Source of the DNA: Limonium bicolor
Lineage: Eukaryota > Streptophyta > Magnoliopsida > Caryophyllales > Plumbaginaceae
DNA: 64,000 bases
Assembly (NCBI GenBank): GCA_023374045.1
Contig: CM041778.1
Location: 100,504,839 to 100,568,838, forward strand
Direction: 5' to 3'
A model generated the notes under the pieces. The model was given only the letters and a program-made list of their open reading frames with translations, did no database searches and was not told the DNA's origin. The position numbers and the translations under genes were made by a program. Of the stretch, positions 1 to 11,431 are shown piece by piece (the first letter of the stretch is position 1; the number at the start of each line of letters is the position of its first letter).

Positions 1-1895
1 AGGGTGGCCGAGATCCAAGGAAAATACCCTCTTTTAAGGCATTTTCCAAGGTAAAACCTAATAACAAGGCAGCTTGTTGTGATCTAGCTATTTCCTATGT
101 CAATATGGTGGATCTAACACCTTGTGGTGTTTGATTCAGGCCGAACCACCTAGAAGTTTCCTTGCATTTTTAAGGTGATTTTTGCCTTAAATCTTACATT
201 AATTATTCCTTATGGTTAAGCTCAAGCTGGAGTATAACCATATCTTATTTTGGTGTATTAAACATGTCTACATAGTGTGGTGAATTTCCCTACAAGTGAC
301 CGAGCTCATACAAGGATTAATCAAGGTATAAACACCTTAAACTTATGATTTTTATAATTTCTAAGCATATATATATATATGGCCGAGAGAGAAATTATAA
401 ATATGGGTCATATTGACCTAAAAATGGAAAAAAATGACTAAGATAAATTAAGCTAGTCATTTAAGAGATTTAATTAACATAATGGTCAAATTATGACATT
501 ATGTGAAAAATAATTAAATAAAAGTGAGGCCGAGAATATATGCTATATTTGAGACATTTATTGTGTAATTATTTTGCAAGTTCAAGGTTGTAATAAGGCC
601 ATGTCATTAGGCCATTTTAATTTAAGTTATAAGCTTATTTAGTTAAATTTATGCTTATATAGTTAAATTGGGGCCAAATCGTAATTACTAGGAATTAGAA
701 AGCCGTGGGCTTAATTTAGAGCAATTTAGGGTTTTTAATTGAATTTAATAAAAATTATAACATTTTATAAAGTTTTAGGTCAAAATTGTAAAAATAGAAA
801 AGTATAGGTTATTATTAGTGATTACCGAAAAATTGGTTCCCATTTGGTATAGAAGTCAAAGTTGACTATATAGGAGACTTTGACCAAGTTTGGAAAATTA
901 AGAAAATTAAAATACTATCTTATAATAAGATACTTATTAAAATGTGAAAAGAAATTTATTAAAAATGGGCTATAATGTAAATTCCGATGAACTTAGGGGT
1001 ACTAAATGGAATTTAGTAATAATCCTTAAGTTATTAGGAATTTTTAGAAGTTTATTTGGTTAAATTTGGAGTTTATATGAATATATAAGTATAATATATG
1101 GTATTTTATAACATTGTTACAAATGGGTAACAAAGGGGTGAAAACCGAGATTTAAAGGAAGTATAAGGTTAGGAATAATATTTATAACCCTTTGGTATAG
1201 TTTGGTAATTTTTGGAACTTCATATAAGATTTTATAATTGGGAAGATTTGTGATTTATAGAAGTTTAGTGGTGTATAGTAAAAGCCGAGAATATAAGGGG
1301 CTGTTTGGTATTTTATAAACAAAATATAACTATAGGTTATAATTGTTTTAACGACTTAAATGTCATAAGATATGTTATATAACTATAATGTAACATTATA
1401 TTAATTAAGTGGTGGATTTTGTAAATATTTAAGAACATAGGTGCTGTTCGGAAATAAACATTTTTAAATGGAATTTATAATATGGTTTTTAATGTTTAAG
1501 AGTTATAACATTTATAAATAAGAGGTATTCATTAAAAAGAATGAATATATATTATAAGATTTACCATATGGAAAATAGTTCCACAAATACATACACATAA
1601 TAAATATATGTTATGGTGGAAAATATATAATATGGTTTAATGACCATGTGTTTCCATAATTAAATGACATATGATAAAGGGAAAAGAATTACAAACAGTG
1701 GATATGATCACAAAAAACGATACCAGGATGTCCGCGTACGGGTCCGCAAGTATCAAGAAAATTTCCCGTGAGCTAGAATGGCTCGTTGGTCGGAGACTCT
1801 ACCGTTGGAGTGGCTACTGCCGTGGGTGACCCGCCATAATATATGGGTAACTAGAGACATGTCTTTTTAACGAGACATTGTCACTAGGTATAACT
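1..1895 (+). mobile_element. Left part of an older chromovirus-type LTR (split)
   Basis: AT-rich sequence with no credible ORF. It directly adjoins the complete element at 1896, and its continuation appears to be 16163-16865, which ends in GGGGTGTTACA, the typical 3' terminus of this type of LTR. The direct repeat TAACT on both sides of the inserted element supports joining the two parts. The true 5' end lies outside the window. The motif GGCCGA recurs here and, in reverse complement, in the LTR-like DNA near 58-60 kb, which suggests related families. Assignment is inferred from the nesting and the terminal motif, not from an alignment. Confidence 0.45.
1891..1895. repeat. Target site duplication TAACT, left copy
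   Basis: The five bases TAACT stand immediately before the LTR terminus TGTAACACCC. The same five bases follow the other terminus at 16158-16162. A 5-bp duplication is the normal footprint of a Gypsy integrase. Confidence 0.85.
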
Positions 1896-4800
1896 TGTAA
1901 CACCCCAACCGCTAATCCTATGCTTACCGTCCAATCATCCCATAATCCAGAGTTACTCGCAGCGGAAATACTACCTACTACGGCGGGTGATACAACGCCG
2001 CTAACCGCCCATACGGCTTGCAAGGCTATTACTACTTACAGTGACGGTCTGATGAACATAGTATACCGAGCCACTACCTTAATGCATACCGAATACAAAA
2101 TAACATTCTTACATTCTGGGATCACCGAGTATTTAAAGTATTGAATTACATCCTTTACCAAACTTCCCAAAAGAATGAGTTTACCAACTACTCATCTATA
2201 CCAATTAGAATCCCTTCACAGTATCCCAAAAAGGTGCACCATGGGGTACACCGGCTAATCAAAAACACTACAGCCATGTACTACTCAGTACACCAATCAT
2301 CATTCAGTGTTTACAATCCAAAAAGAAATCAAAAAACTAGCTACATCTCTTCACGGCCTTCATCCTTCTCTTGTACCTGCGTGTAGTAAAAATGGTGCCC
2401 CAAGGGGCTCAGCAAACGCTGCGTATAAACTCCGCATATAACGAGTGCTAGCTAGGGCACGCCGACTATTTGACGTCCACTAAACATGCGATTCATTAAT
2501 TTCATACATTCATGCTTTACATACATCATACAATCATGCTCCATACATTACACATTCCATGGCAACAATACAATAGCACGCATCGAACTTACCTTCACAA
2601 GGTTAGCCAAATTATGCATCCGGGTTAATCGGAATGCTTTTACTCTTTTACTCATTACTTACTTTCTCTTACTTACACTTACATGCTTTCAATTACTTTA
2701 CTTACTCATTCTTACTTACTTACTTATACTCAAGTTAAGTCGTCGGGACCTCCGGCCCTGGGGACTACTCCGTCCCACCTCCGGGATTTACTTGACTCAC
2801 CAATCCGGGATGCTACCCACTTAAGGGATTTGGGCCGCGGACCAGTTTAAGAGTCAGGAATCGGATCCAACCTCTTGTGTCTCCTCATCCTCACGCGTGG
2901 CCGAAACTATATCGGACTTCTACTCATTCCAATTTAATTACCAATTTAAGTTAGGATGGTTAGCTTGTTAGGAATAAGTTAGAAGTCCAAGCACAGTCAT
3001 ATTCGGTCACAATACAACACATCATACATACACACATTCATTATCATCCATACATTTCATGAATTATACAAACTAAGATTTAAGAAAATATTCACAACAT
3101 ACAACACTACATATTCACAAGTATGCATATTAACTCCGATTCGTGCATTTATCTTATTTGGTGATCAATTAGCACACAACACACAAATCAGAGTAACCAA
3201 GATAGCATACAGGGCATGAGGAATCCATACCGTTCACCGTTGTACGTGTTTCCGAACGTCCTCCGGTGTCACAAATCAAATCCTATGATATACATACAAT
3301 TGAATGATTAATCTAACTATCGTTAACTTAATTCGATTACTCGTATGTTTCCTAACTCATACTTACTAAGTCTTTACATTCCTATACTTCACATTTCATT
3401 TACTTACTTTTAATTACTTAACCATAGTTCACTTACATATATATGTACATATGTATAGGTGGGTATACATATATATATATATATACATACTAGTTATAAG
3501 CTTACAGTTTTTTTTTTCTTTTTTTTTGTAAGTATTGGGCCGTCCGACCCACCGTCCGACCCAAGCCCTGGGTCGGACCATTCCAGTAGAGTTCGTCCTC
3601 TGAAATTCACCCTGTCCGACCCAGCACTATTCCGTCCGACCCATACTCTCTGGGTCGGACCGTTCCAGAAGGTTTCGGTCCCGTGTCCCTGCTCCGTCTG
3701 ACCCACTGTCCGACCCATACTCTGGGTCGGACGAAGTCAGAAACTTCGACCTCTATTTTTTTTGCCTGTCCGACCCACGTCCGATCCACGGTCCTGGGTC
3801 GGACCATTACAGAAAGATTTATTGTCGTTGCCTATGTCCCCCGTCCGACCTAGACCCTGGGTCGGACGGTAGCAGAACATTGCTACAGATTTTTTTTTCT
3901 TTCCAAGTTCACCCATTGCTTCCCTAATCTTCCTACATACATCCTAACATTTTTAGTACAATTTAAACACTCTAAATCGTGCTATTCATTCCCTAATTCA
4001 TTACACAACTCTATACTAACTTATGCACACAATTCTCTAAGTTTTTATTCAACACTCCCCTTGTTTCCTCCCTTAATGCATTTTGCTACAGATTTTGATA
4101 CTAACACTCCCCTTCTACAACTCCCTCTTCTAATGTCATTTCTAACACCTCTAATACATTATAACTACATTAACTATCTCTCCTAATATACCCTCTATCT
4201 TTCTCTAACAAAATCTGTTACAAACCACCTTATTCACCTAGTTTCTCATTCACTAAGTGTTCTATTCCTATGTAAATTTCGCCATAGTCTCCCCTATAAT
4301 TTTTATACTCTCACCACATTGTTTACACTCACATTATGATCTATACCACCTGTTTTATACACCATATCAATATACCAACTCTCATACACAATTACCACTC
4401 TAAACAACATTAAACTCCTGCACTCAAACATCCTAATCCCAATCTGTTTTGTAACAGTTTTTAAAATGTCTTTTAGGGTTTAAAATATTTATATCCTCTT
4501 ATACACTACTCTACTACACAATACCATTTTCATCACTAATCCAAACCTCTAAAATCTGTTACACATACATATACAAGACTATACAAGGGTCATCCTTACC
4601 TTGTTTTTCTTCTAGATTTTCTTTGTTCTTCTTGCTTCTTCCTTCTCTCTCTACCAGTTATAGCAACTCAATCCACTAACACTACAACCATTAACATACA
4701 TATTTCAATACTAAAACTAACCCTACACATTATTTAAGCTTTTAATGTAAGTTTTAGGGTTTAGAGATTTCATTACCTTGCAAGGGTTTATGAAATACTT

Positions 4801-5748
4801 GGAGCAGCTCAAGAATGATCTTTCCACCCTTTCAAAAATGCCAAAATCGGCTGGGCACAAGAGGAGCAAGCAAGGTTTAGTTTGCAAATTCGTTTTGCTC
4901 ACAAGGGTTAGAAAAAGATGGAGTTTTGAGAATATTTTTACCTTAAAAGAACAAGGAGAATGAGGTGGTTCTAATGGTAGTCTTGAAGCTCCAAATGCTC
5001 CATACCCATGGAGATGAAAGTTGTTGTTTTTTATTTTTGAAAAGATAGGGATGTAGCTCTTGGTGAGAGGATTCCAATGGTGTAGTTTTTATAATTTTTG
5101 GAGAGCTTAAAGGGGTTACAAGAGGAGAGAAGTGAGGTTTTTTAGTGGTTCTTCATTCCCTCCATTGTTATCGGTCAAGAAGGAGAAAATAGAGAGGAGA
5201 AGGATGGGGGTCTGTACATGGAGAAGAGAATGAGAGGAGGAGAGAGAATTGTGAGTGAGGGAGTAAAGTAATAAAGGGGGGGTTACTTTATTATTTTGTT
5301 TGTTTGTAAATAAGAAGGAGTTAGTGAGTGTGAGAGAGTGAGAGGGGGAGCCCATCGGCTAGTACAGCCCACACACACACAAACTTTCACTTTTTATTTT
5401 AAAAGTGGACACATAAGTTTTGGTTATGTATTTCTACCCCACAACTTCCCGTTTTTGACAGTTTTTACTAATCTCTCGTTTTATTGATTTTATTGGTTCT
5501 AAAGCTTCACTAATATTTATTAATGATTATTTAGTTGACCAAAATTGTTACGAGTCTATTTGACCCCGCTTAAAGACACGTTTTCCGGTTACCTCGAAAA
5601 CGCGCTTTAAGGTTCGTTAGTGATTTTAATCCGTTTTAAGGATCCGTTTTCTTCGGGATTTGTTACCTTATGATTATTTATACTTAATTAAGCCTCTAAA
5701 TTACTTATTAGCCTAATTAATCACTATTTTTAATTACGGGGTATTTCA
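1896..5748 (-). repeat. 3' LTR of the chromovirus (3853 bp)
   Basis: Plus-strand ends are TGTAACACCCC and GGGGTATTTCA. It matches 12327-16157 along its length with small indels. It contains a short (TA)n tract near 3435-3490, a GTCCGACCCA inverted-repeat array at 3538-3881, a thymine-rich and cytosine-rich low-complexity stretch (about 3900-4700), and no credible gene. The motif ATACCGTTCACC (near 3230) recurs in the other chromovirus-type LTRs near 56870 and 61713. Confidence 0.92.
3538..3881. repeat. Array of GTCCGACCCA / TGGGTCGGAC inverted repeats (3' LTR copy)
   Basis: GTCCGACCCA and its complement TGGGTCGGAC alternate through several units of roughly 70-90 bp. Each unit can form a strong stem-loop, for example GTCCGACCCA, a 5-base loop, TGGGTCGGAC. 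Short ORFs here, on both strands, are by-products of the repeat. The other LTR has the same array at about 13937-14270. Confidence 0.85.
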
Positions 5749-5763
5749 ATCTACCCCCCTTAA
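5749..5763 (-). other. Polypurine tract of the chromovirus
   Basis: In element orientation the bases just before the 3' LTR read TTAAGGGGGGTAGAT. A purine-rich run directly abutting the LTR is the usual primer for plus-strand DNA synthesis. The segment 5764-6188 between it and the integrase stop holds CA-rich simple sequence and no gene. Confidence 0.75.
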
Positions 5764-6188
5764 GAAACTTTGCCCTCAAAGTTGCTCAAGGTAAATAGTT
5801 TAATTATTCTACTCATTAGGCAAACCAATTGCCCTAATGTGTCTTACTACACCTATGAGGTGTTTACTTCCTTCCACATTGCAAGCATACGCGTTTCAAG
5901 CATCATACACAATTCACATACACAATCCATCATTTTCCATTCATACCATTCCACAATACACCATACACCATTATAATTCACAATACACATTACACAAACA
6001 TCATCCATCATACATACACATCCACATTACACATACACCACATACACTCCACACTACATGTGCTATCAAACCTACTACAATACCTACACACTATGCAATG
6101 CTTACCCCGAAGCAATGCAAAAGCAAAAGGGCTCTACCCCCCTTAAAAGGGGTACGACCCGTACCCGTATTGCTAAATGCTAGACTCT

Positions 6189-7216
6189 CTAGTCTATGAA
6201 CAGCTGTGGGTACTTAGCCTTCATGGCATCTTCCAACTCCCATGTCGCTTCTTCGACATCATGGTTTGACCATAGGACCTTCACCATTCGTATAGACTTA
6301 TGGCGAGTGTCTATGGTCTTCCTATCCAGGATTCTCACTAGGGTTTCAACATATCGCATAGTCGGCTCGATGGATAATCTCTCGGGCTCTAAGACATGAG
6401 AAGGATCAGCAATGTACTTCTTGAGTTGTGACACATGAAATACATCATGCACGCGCCCCAAGTCCTCAGGTAGTGCTAACCTGTAGGCTACGGATCCAAC
6501 TCTTTCGGTGATAGTGTACGGCCCTACAAACTTTGGGCTAAGCTTGCCCTTCTGGCCAAATCGGAAGACACCCTTCATAGGTGAAACGCGCACGAACACT
6601 TGGTCGCCCACGGCGAACTCAAGGTCGCGTCGTCTCACATCCGCATAGGATTTCTGTCTATCTTGGGCTGCCTTCATATTAGCTCGAATCTGCTGAACTT
6701 CAGCTTGTACTTGTTCAAGGTACTCTGGTCCTATGATGACCGCTTCGCTCGACTCATCCCAACACAAGGGTGTACGGCAGGGTCTACCGTATAGAGCTTG
6801 GAAAGGCGACATCTTAATCGAGGCATGATAACTATTATTGTATGAAAATTCGATGAGATGAAGCTTGTCTAACCAGCTCCCCTGAAAGTCCAAGGCACAT
6901 GCCCGAAGCATGTCCTCCAGTGTCTGGATGGTCCTTTCTGTCTGACCGTCGGTCTGAGGATGGAAGGCGGTACTCAACTTCAATTCTGTACCCAGCGCTT
7001 CCCGTGTAGCTCTCCAGTATCTCGAAAGAAATCTGGTGTCGCGGTCAGATACTATTGTTTTCGGGACTCCGTGATGTCTGATGATCTCCTTGTCGAATAG
7101 CTCTGCTAGCTTCACTACCTTCTAGGTGTCCTTCATCGGTATGAATCTGGCAACCTTGGTAAGGCGATCGACTACAACCCAGATCATGTTGAGTCCTCCC
7201 CTGGCAGGTGGGAGTC
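6189..7216 (-). pseudogene. Integrase catalytic core and chromodomain (chromovirus)
   Basis: This is the C-terminal part of pol. An open stretch of 308 codons (7115 to 6189) contains the second integrase aspartate (SDRDTRF) and the glutamate (DGQTERT). It then has the conserved region around YGRPCRTP and a C-terminal chromodomain with VKVLW...NH and EEATWE near residues 250-295. A TAG stop just upstream (about 7120), followed by about 95 bases in another frame, separates it from the zinc-binding part. The chromodomain is the hallmark of chromoviruses and is thought to steer integration to marked chromatin. The stop codon and an upstream frameshift make this copy inactive. Confidence 0.9.
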
Positions 7217-7780
7217 CTACAACAAAATCCATGGAGATATCATGAAATTTCCACTCGGAACTGGCATTGATTGTACCATTCCGCCCGGTCTACGATGTTC
7301 AAATTTTACCTTCTGGCATGTTAGGCATCTTAATACAAATTCTGTCACATCTGACTTCATTCCAGACCACCAGAAGTACCTCTTCATGTCTTTGTACATC
7401 TTGGAGGCTCCCGGATGGACTGACAATGTGGAACAGTGTGACTCTCGCAGGATGCGATCCCTTAGCTCAGCATTGCTTCGGGGGACGCATAGCCTGCCAT
7501 TCAACCGAATCAAACCATCTTCATGTAGCTTGAAGTCATACTTCTTCTTCTCAAATGTACCATTTTCGATCTTTTGTCTGATTTCGGTTAGGTAAGGGTC
7601 GCTCAACTGAGCGTCTCGCACCTCGTCAACCAAGCTAGAAGAAGCGAGTAGCGAATGGAGCGAGTGTGCTCGACGGCTCAGGGCGTCGGCTACAACGTTT
7701 GCCTTCCCTTCCTTATACTGCAAGTTGATGTCGTAGTCTGAGAGAACTCCATCCATCTTCTCTGTCTCAAATTCAGTTCT
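7217..7780 (-). pseudogene. RNase H C-terminus and integrase zinc-binding domain (chromovirus)
   Basis: The frame contains the end of RNase H ([12 protein letters not shown]) followed by the integrase HHCC zinc domain: two histidines around ESHCSTLSVHPG, then a CLTCQ cysteine pair. A one-base frameshift near 7770 separates it from the RT/RNase H frame, because the two frames read the same tryptophan-containing region out of register. A second shift near 7240 takes it out of frame with the integrase core, whose first catalytic Asp (MDFV) lies at that junction. Confidence 0.87.
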
Positions 7781-9330
7781 TTCTGTGTGAATACATACTG
7801 TAAGCTCTTGTGGTCGGAGTAGATGGTGATGCTTACCCCATAGAGATAGTGTCGCCATATCTTCAAAGCGAAGACAATGGCTCCTAACTCTAAGTCAGGT
7901 GTCGGGTAATTCTCCTCATGCTTTTTCAGCTGGCGGGAGGCATAAGCAACAACCTTGCCATGCTGCATGAGTATGCATCCCATTCCTTTGCCTGATGCAT
8001 CACAATATACCTCAAATCCCTCTGTGCCCTCTGGAAGAGTAAGGATGGGCGCTGAGGTCAATGAGTCTTTTAGTTTCTGAAATGATAACTCGCACTCATC
8101 TGTCCATACAAATGGTGCATCTTTCTTCATCACTGTAGTCATGGGCTTAGCGACTTTCGAGAAGTCCTTTACAAATCTCCGGTAGTACCCGGCTAGACCA
8201 AGAAAGCTCCTAATGTCGGTAACAGTCTTGGGTCTAGGCCATGATCGTACAGCTTCTATCTTAGAAGGGTCAACCGAGATACCTGCGCTCGAGATGACAT
8301 GACCAAGGAATGATACCTTATCTAGCCAGAATTCGCATTTGGAGAACTTCGCATACAGCTGGTTCTCGCGCAGTGTCTCAAGCACTTTCCTCAAATGAGT
8401 TTCATGTTCCTCTGCTGATTGCGAGTACACAAGTATGTCGTCGATGAAGACAACAACTGAAGTGTCCAACTGCTCGCTGAATAAACGATTCATGAGGTCC
8501 ATGAATTTAGCTGGTGCATTTGACAAACCGAATGGCATCACCGTGAATTCGTAGTGGCCATATCTGGTACGGAATGCCATTTTCTCAATGTCTTGTTCCT
8601 TAATTGCAATTTGATGATACCCAGAACGGAGGTCAATCTTGGAGAAGACTGAGGCTCCTTTCAGCTGATCAAATAGGTCGTCGACGCGTGGCAACGGGTA
8701 TTTATTCTTGACTGTAACCGCATTCAGTTCGCGGTAGTCAATGCAAAGTCAGAGACTACCGTCCTTCTTCTTCACAAAGAGGACCGGTGCTCCCCAGGGT
8801 GATACGCTCGGGCGTATAAACCCTTTGTCGAGAAGGTCTCGCAATTGTTCTTTCAGTTCGGTCATTTCAGCAGGTGCCATACGGTACGGTGCCCTAGCAA
8901 TGGGACCGGTACCTGGCAAAAGATCAATTTCGAATTCCACTGCTCTCGGGTGGCATGCCGGGTAGCTCCTTAGGGAATACATCAGGGAATTCGGATACAA
9001 TCGGTACATCATCACTGAACTCTGGATCTCTCTCCAGGTCTTGCACAAACACAGATATACTTCTTGGCCCTTTCTGAGCTCCCGGTACATAGCCATAGCA
9101 GATATAAGTGTGGTCGAAGGCTCTCTCGGTCTCTGGCGGTAAGATACTGTAACCCCAGAAGGACTCTTGAGCAGCAATCGATGCTCGGCGCAGAGGATCC
9201 TACCCTTGTGCCGCTCCAACCAATTCATTCCGATGATTAAGTCGAATCCCAACCCATTGAATTCGATGAAGGAAATGGGAAACACTTCGTTTTTGATTTC
9301 GATGGTGGCCGATTGATAGTATTGGTACAC
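7690..9330 (-). pseudogene. Reverse transcriptase and RNase H (chromovirus)
   Basis: Two open stretches, 9330-8749 and 8694-7690, together cover the aspartate-rich protein after protease, RT and RNase H. RT shows the KKDGSL and CIDYRELN regions, GYHQI, and the FIDD active site within [12 protein letters not shown]. RNase H begins around [14 protein letters not shown], with its acidic residues and [13 protein letters not shown] stop sits in the conserved DGSL-x-LCIDYR stretch near 8750, where an arginine codon is expected; this is a CpG-type transition. Downstream the frame is lost near 7770. Confidence 0.92.
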
Positions 9331-9530
9331 TTTACTCGCTCCTTCGATGGGAGAGTAACCATGAAGTTCGGTAGCTCATCCACATCTAGCTTCAACCTCT
9401 TCACAAAGGATGGTGATACGAAAGTGTGAGAGGCGCCGGAGTCGAATAGCACATTGGCTTCAATGCCGTTCACTGGGAAGGTTCCCGTTAAGATGGTGCC
9501 GCTTCTGCCGCTTGTGCTTCGGTGAGGATG
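9237..9530 (-). pseudogene. Aspartic protease (chromovirus)
   Basis: The active-site motif FDSGASHTFVS is readable on the minus strand, preceded by a TGTFPVNGIEA-like lead-in typical of Gypsy proteases. The frame is interrupted upstream near 9490, and it shifts again near 9240-9330 relative to the RT frame. The upstream neighbour is not gag, as expected, but the foreign segment at 9560-10601. Confidence 0.85.
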
Positions 9531-9559
9531 CTCAGGTTACCTTCGGTACCGAGTCCACA

Positions 9560-9701
9560 ACCTATTGGATTCACAATTGGATAAGTATTGATGGTGCACA
9601 CAAGTGGAATTAAATCAACACTTCTCTTTATTGATAAACCAACCATCATACAAACCGTGTCTCTAATACACGTTACTAAAACATTACATGATACTATGAA
9701 T
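9560..9701 (-). other. 3' UTR-like tail of the captured gene
   Basis: After the stop of the captured dioxygenase ORF (9702-9704), the minus strand has about 140 bases of AT-rich sequence with an AATAAA hexamer (plus-strand TTTATT at 9627-9632). Element sequence resumes near 9545-9560. It looks like a natural mRNA 3' end. No poly(A) run is left, so capture may have occurred at DNA level or from a readthrough transcript. Confidence 0.6.
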
Positions 9702-10464
9702 TTAATACTTCCTAAAGGTAAGGTTCAGGCGTCCTGGTTTCATGTGTGTGGCATTGATTATTGCCGGTGGTGCCGTATTCAACTTGATCTTGTTGATCCC
9801 GTGATACAGCATCCTAGATTTCCACCCATGATTAGGACATCTCCTGATCTCAATATACCAGTTTCTGTGCGAGGTCCACACGCTTCTGCTCGCTATACAA
9901 AATACGGCGTCATCACCAATGGACCAAGACACTACGGGCACTCCTTGTTCAAGAGATTCCGCTGTCTCGTCCTTGTCTTGGTGTAACCCAAGTCGTCCTT
10001 CTTTCTCATAGAAGTTGACAATACAGAGGTCCGCTTCAAGTGCGGGGATCGGTTCATGTTCGCATTGTTATGCAAGTTCTACTGCTTGTGTGACGAGTGT
10101 CTGAAACTCTGGTGGTATTGTCGGTGGCGTCGCTCCATCTTGTGTTCGTGTCTCCTGGTATGTCTTGGTATAAGGATTTCAGTCCTTTCCCAAGCACATC
10201 ATTTCAGCTTCATCTTCATCTCTCACTCCGCCGGGAATTCAGGTGTATAAAATCCACCTTGACCCGTTCCTAGTTCGTTGCATCGTCGATGATTGAGATT
10301 TGCGCTTTGGGTGTCAGGTATCCCCTTAATAAGATCATACCTGGTCGGATGACCTGACACTGTTCGTTGGTGTAGTAGTGGTTGGTGATGTCGATCTCTT
10401 CTTGATTCAGGTTTACCGGTATCGGATAACATATACTAAAGCTTCCTATGGTTATAAATTTCAT
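9702..10464 (-). pseudogene. ALKBH1: Captured ALKBH1-type 2OG/Fe(II) dioxygenase fragment
   Basis: On the minus strand, three reading frames in succession give family landmarks in the right order. They are RPGMILLRGYL, GGFYTP, MMCLGKD, VNFYEKEGRLGLHQDKDE (the HxD iron-binding pair; codons at 9966-9983), VSWSIGDDA, GDVLIMGG, SRMLYHG (second iron-binding His) and GRLNLTFR (2-oxoglutarate-binding arginines). A stop follows at 9702. This order and wording are those of plant AlkB homolog 1, a demethylase of DNA or tRNA. No intron interrupts about 760 bases. Two in-frame stops (one where Trp is expected after GKD) and several frameshifts make it a pseudogene. It is not part of any standard chromovirus gene set. 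Confidence 0.85.
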
Positions 10465-10601
10465 CTACGGTGAGTACTAGTTTCAACTACTTCATTTCAT
10501 GTTGAATACACACTTCATTTTATTTACTCATGCATTCACTCATACAGTTACTCCAATACTTAGACATGCTACTTCAAGGATTAAAGGTTTAGATTAATTA
10601 C
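10465..10601 (-). other. Intron-like GT...AG segment between gag and the captured ORF
   Basis: In element orientation the gag reading ends at CCCAG, followed by GTAATTAATC. The segment ends in ACCGTAG directly before the ATG of the captured dioxygenase ORF. At 137 bp and AT-rich, it has the size and borders of a short plant intron. Splicing has not been shown. Confidence 0.45.
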
Positions 10602-10944
10602 CTGGGCCGGATTTAGAACCGGACCCATCACGGTCAATCACATGAAGGACAGGCTGCCTCTGAGGTGCACTCCGCTGAGGTCCCCGGGATCCCTGTCCCT
10701 GTGGTTCCTGCTGGGTCGGTGCATCGCCAGATGCAACCTCCTTGCCTTCCCTCTGCCTGTAGCTTTGGTAGTTTCCCTTTGGCTTTGCATTCTCTGGGCA
10801 CTTATTGGCCGTGTGTCTTGGTTTCTGGCAGTTGTAGCATTTGATCTCTCTCCCATAGCAGTCTTTGCCGGGATGGTCCTGGTTGCACTTTCTGCACACA
10901 TAGGTGCGGCCATCTGAGAAGGCTTGGTGGACCGGAGCCAGAAC

Positions 10945-11029
10945 CTAAGGTGTAGAGGGTTAGCACACGTGTGCGTGGATATACTAGATATGATACTGAT
11001 ACGAATACGAATTAGAAATAGAAGTTTAC
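10945..11029 (-). other. Intron-like insert in gag (85 bp)
   Basis: In element orientation it starts GTAAACTTC after CCTAAGG and ends CACCTTAG before GTTCTGGC. It contains in-frame stops, while gag-like sequence flanks it on both sides. The exact join leaves an uncertain phase, so it may be a plain insertion. Confidence 0.4.
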
Positions 11030-11310
11030 CCTTAGGTGGGTATGATCTCAGTGGCTTTGCTGCCGCCGGTGCAGATGAACCAAGTTGAAGAAGCTCAACT
11101 GGTTTGCCCTGCTCAGCATGGGCACTGCTCTCACTTGGGAATTTCTTTTGGGATTACTGAAAGAAATTTCCCTTCTTTTTTTTCCAGCTTTTACCCTGGT
11201 TCTGCTCCTCGCCATTGGTGTTCTTGTTGTTGGCCTTGCGCTTCAGCGCGGTTTCTTCCATCCCTTAGTTGGCAAGTGATTTCAACGCGAGAAGCCGCGT
11301 GATAACACTC

Positions 11311-11431
11311 CTGAAGTTTCAGGTATTAGCCGGGGTTCTCATTTAAGAAGGATAAGGAAAGACTCAAGGAATTCAGGGAATTTAAGGAATCCAAGGAATT
11401 GAAATGATACTAAGGGTTAACCGATATTTAC
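11311..11431 (-). other. Intron-like insert in gag (121 bp)
   Basis: In element orientation it starts GTAAATATCGG directly after TTCAG and ends CTTCAG directly before GAGTGTTATC. Removal would join FTSLQ to ECYHAA in phase 0. The interior is AT-rich with degenerate repeats of AATTCCTTGA. Confidence 0.5.

Noticed and set aside
3459..3807. ORFs on both strands
   Set aside because: Produced by the GTCCGACCCA inverted repeats; both strands are open for the same reason.
5116..5355. ORF in LTR, minus strand
   Set aside because: Low-complexity Ser/Leu-rich frame in LTR sequence, not preserved in the other LTR because of indels.
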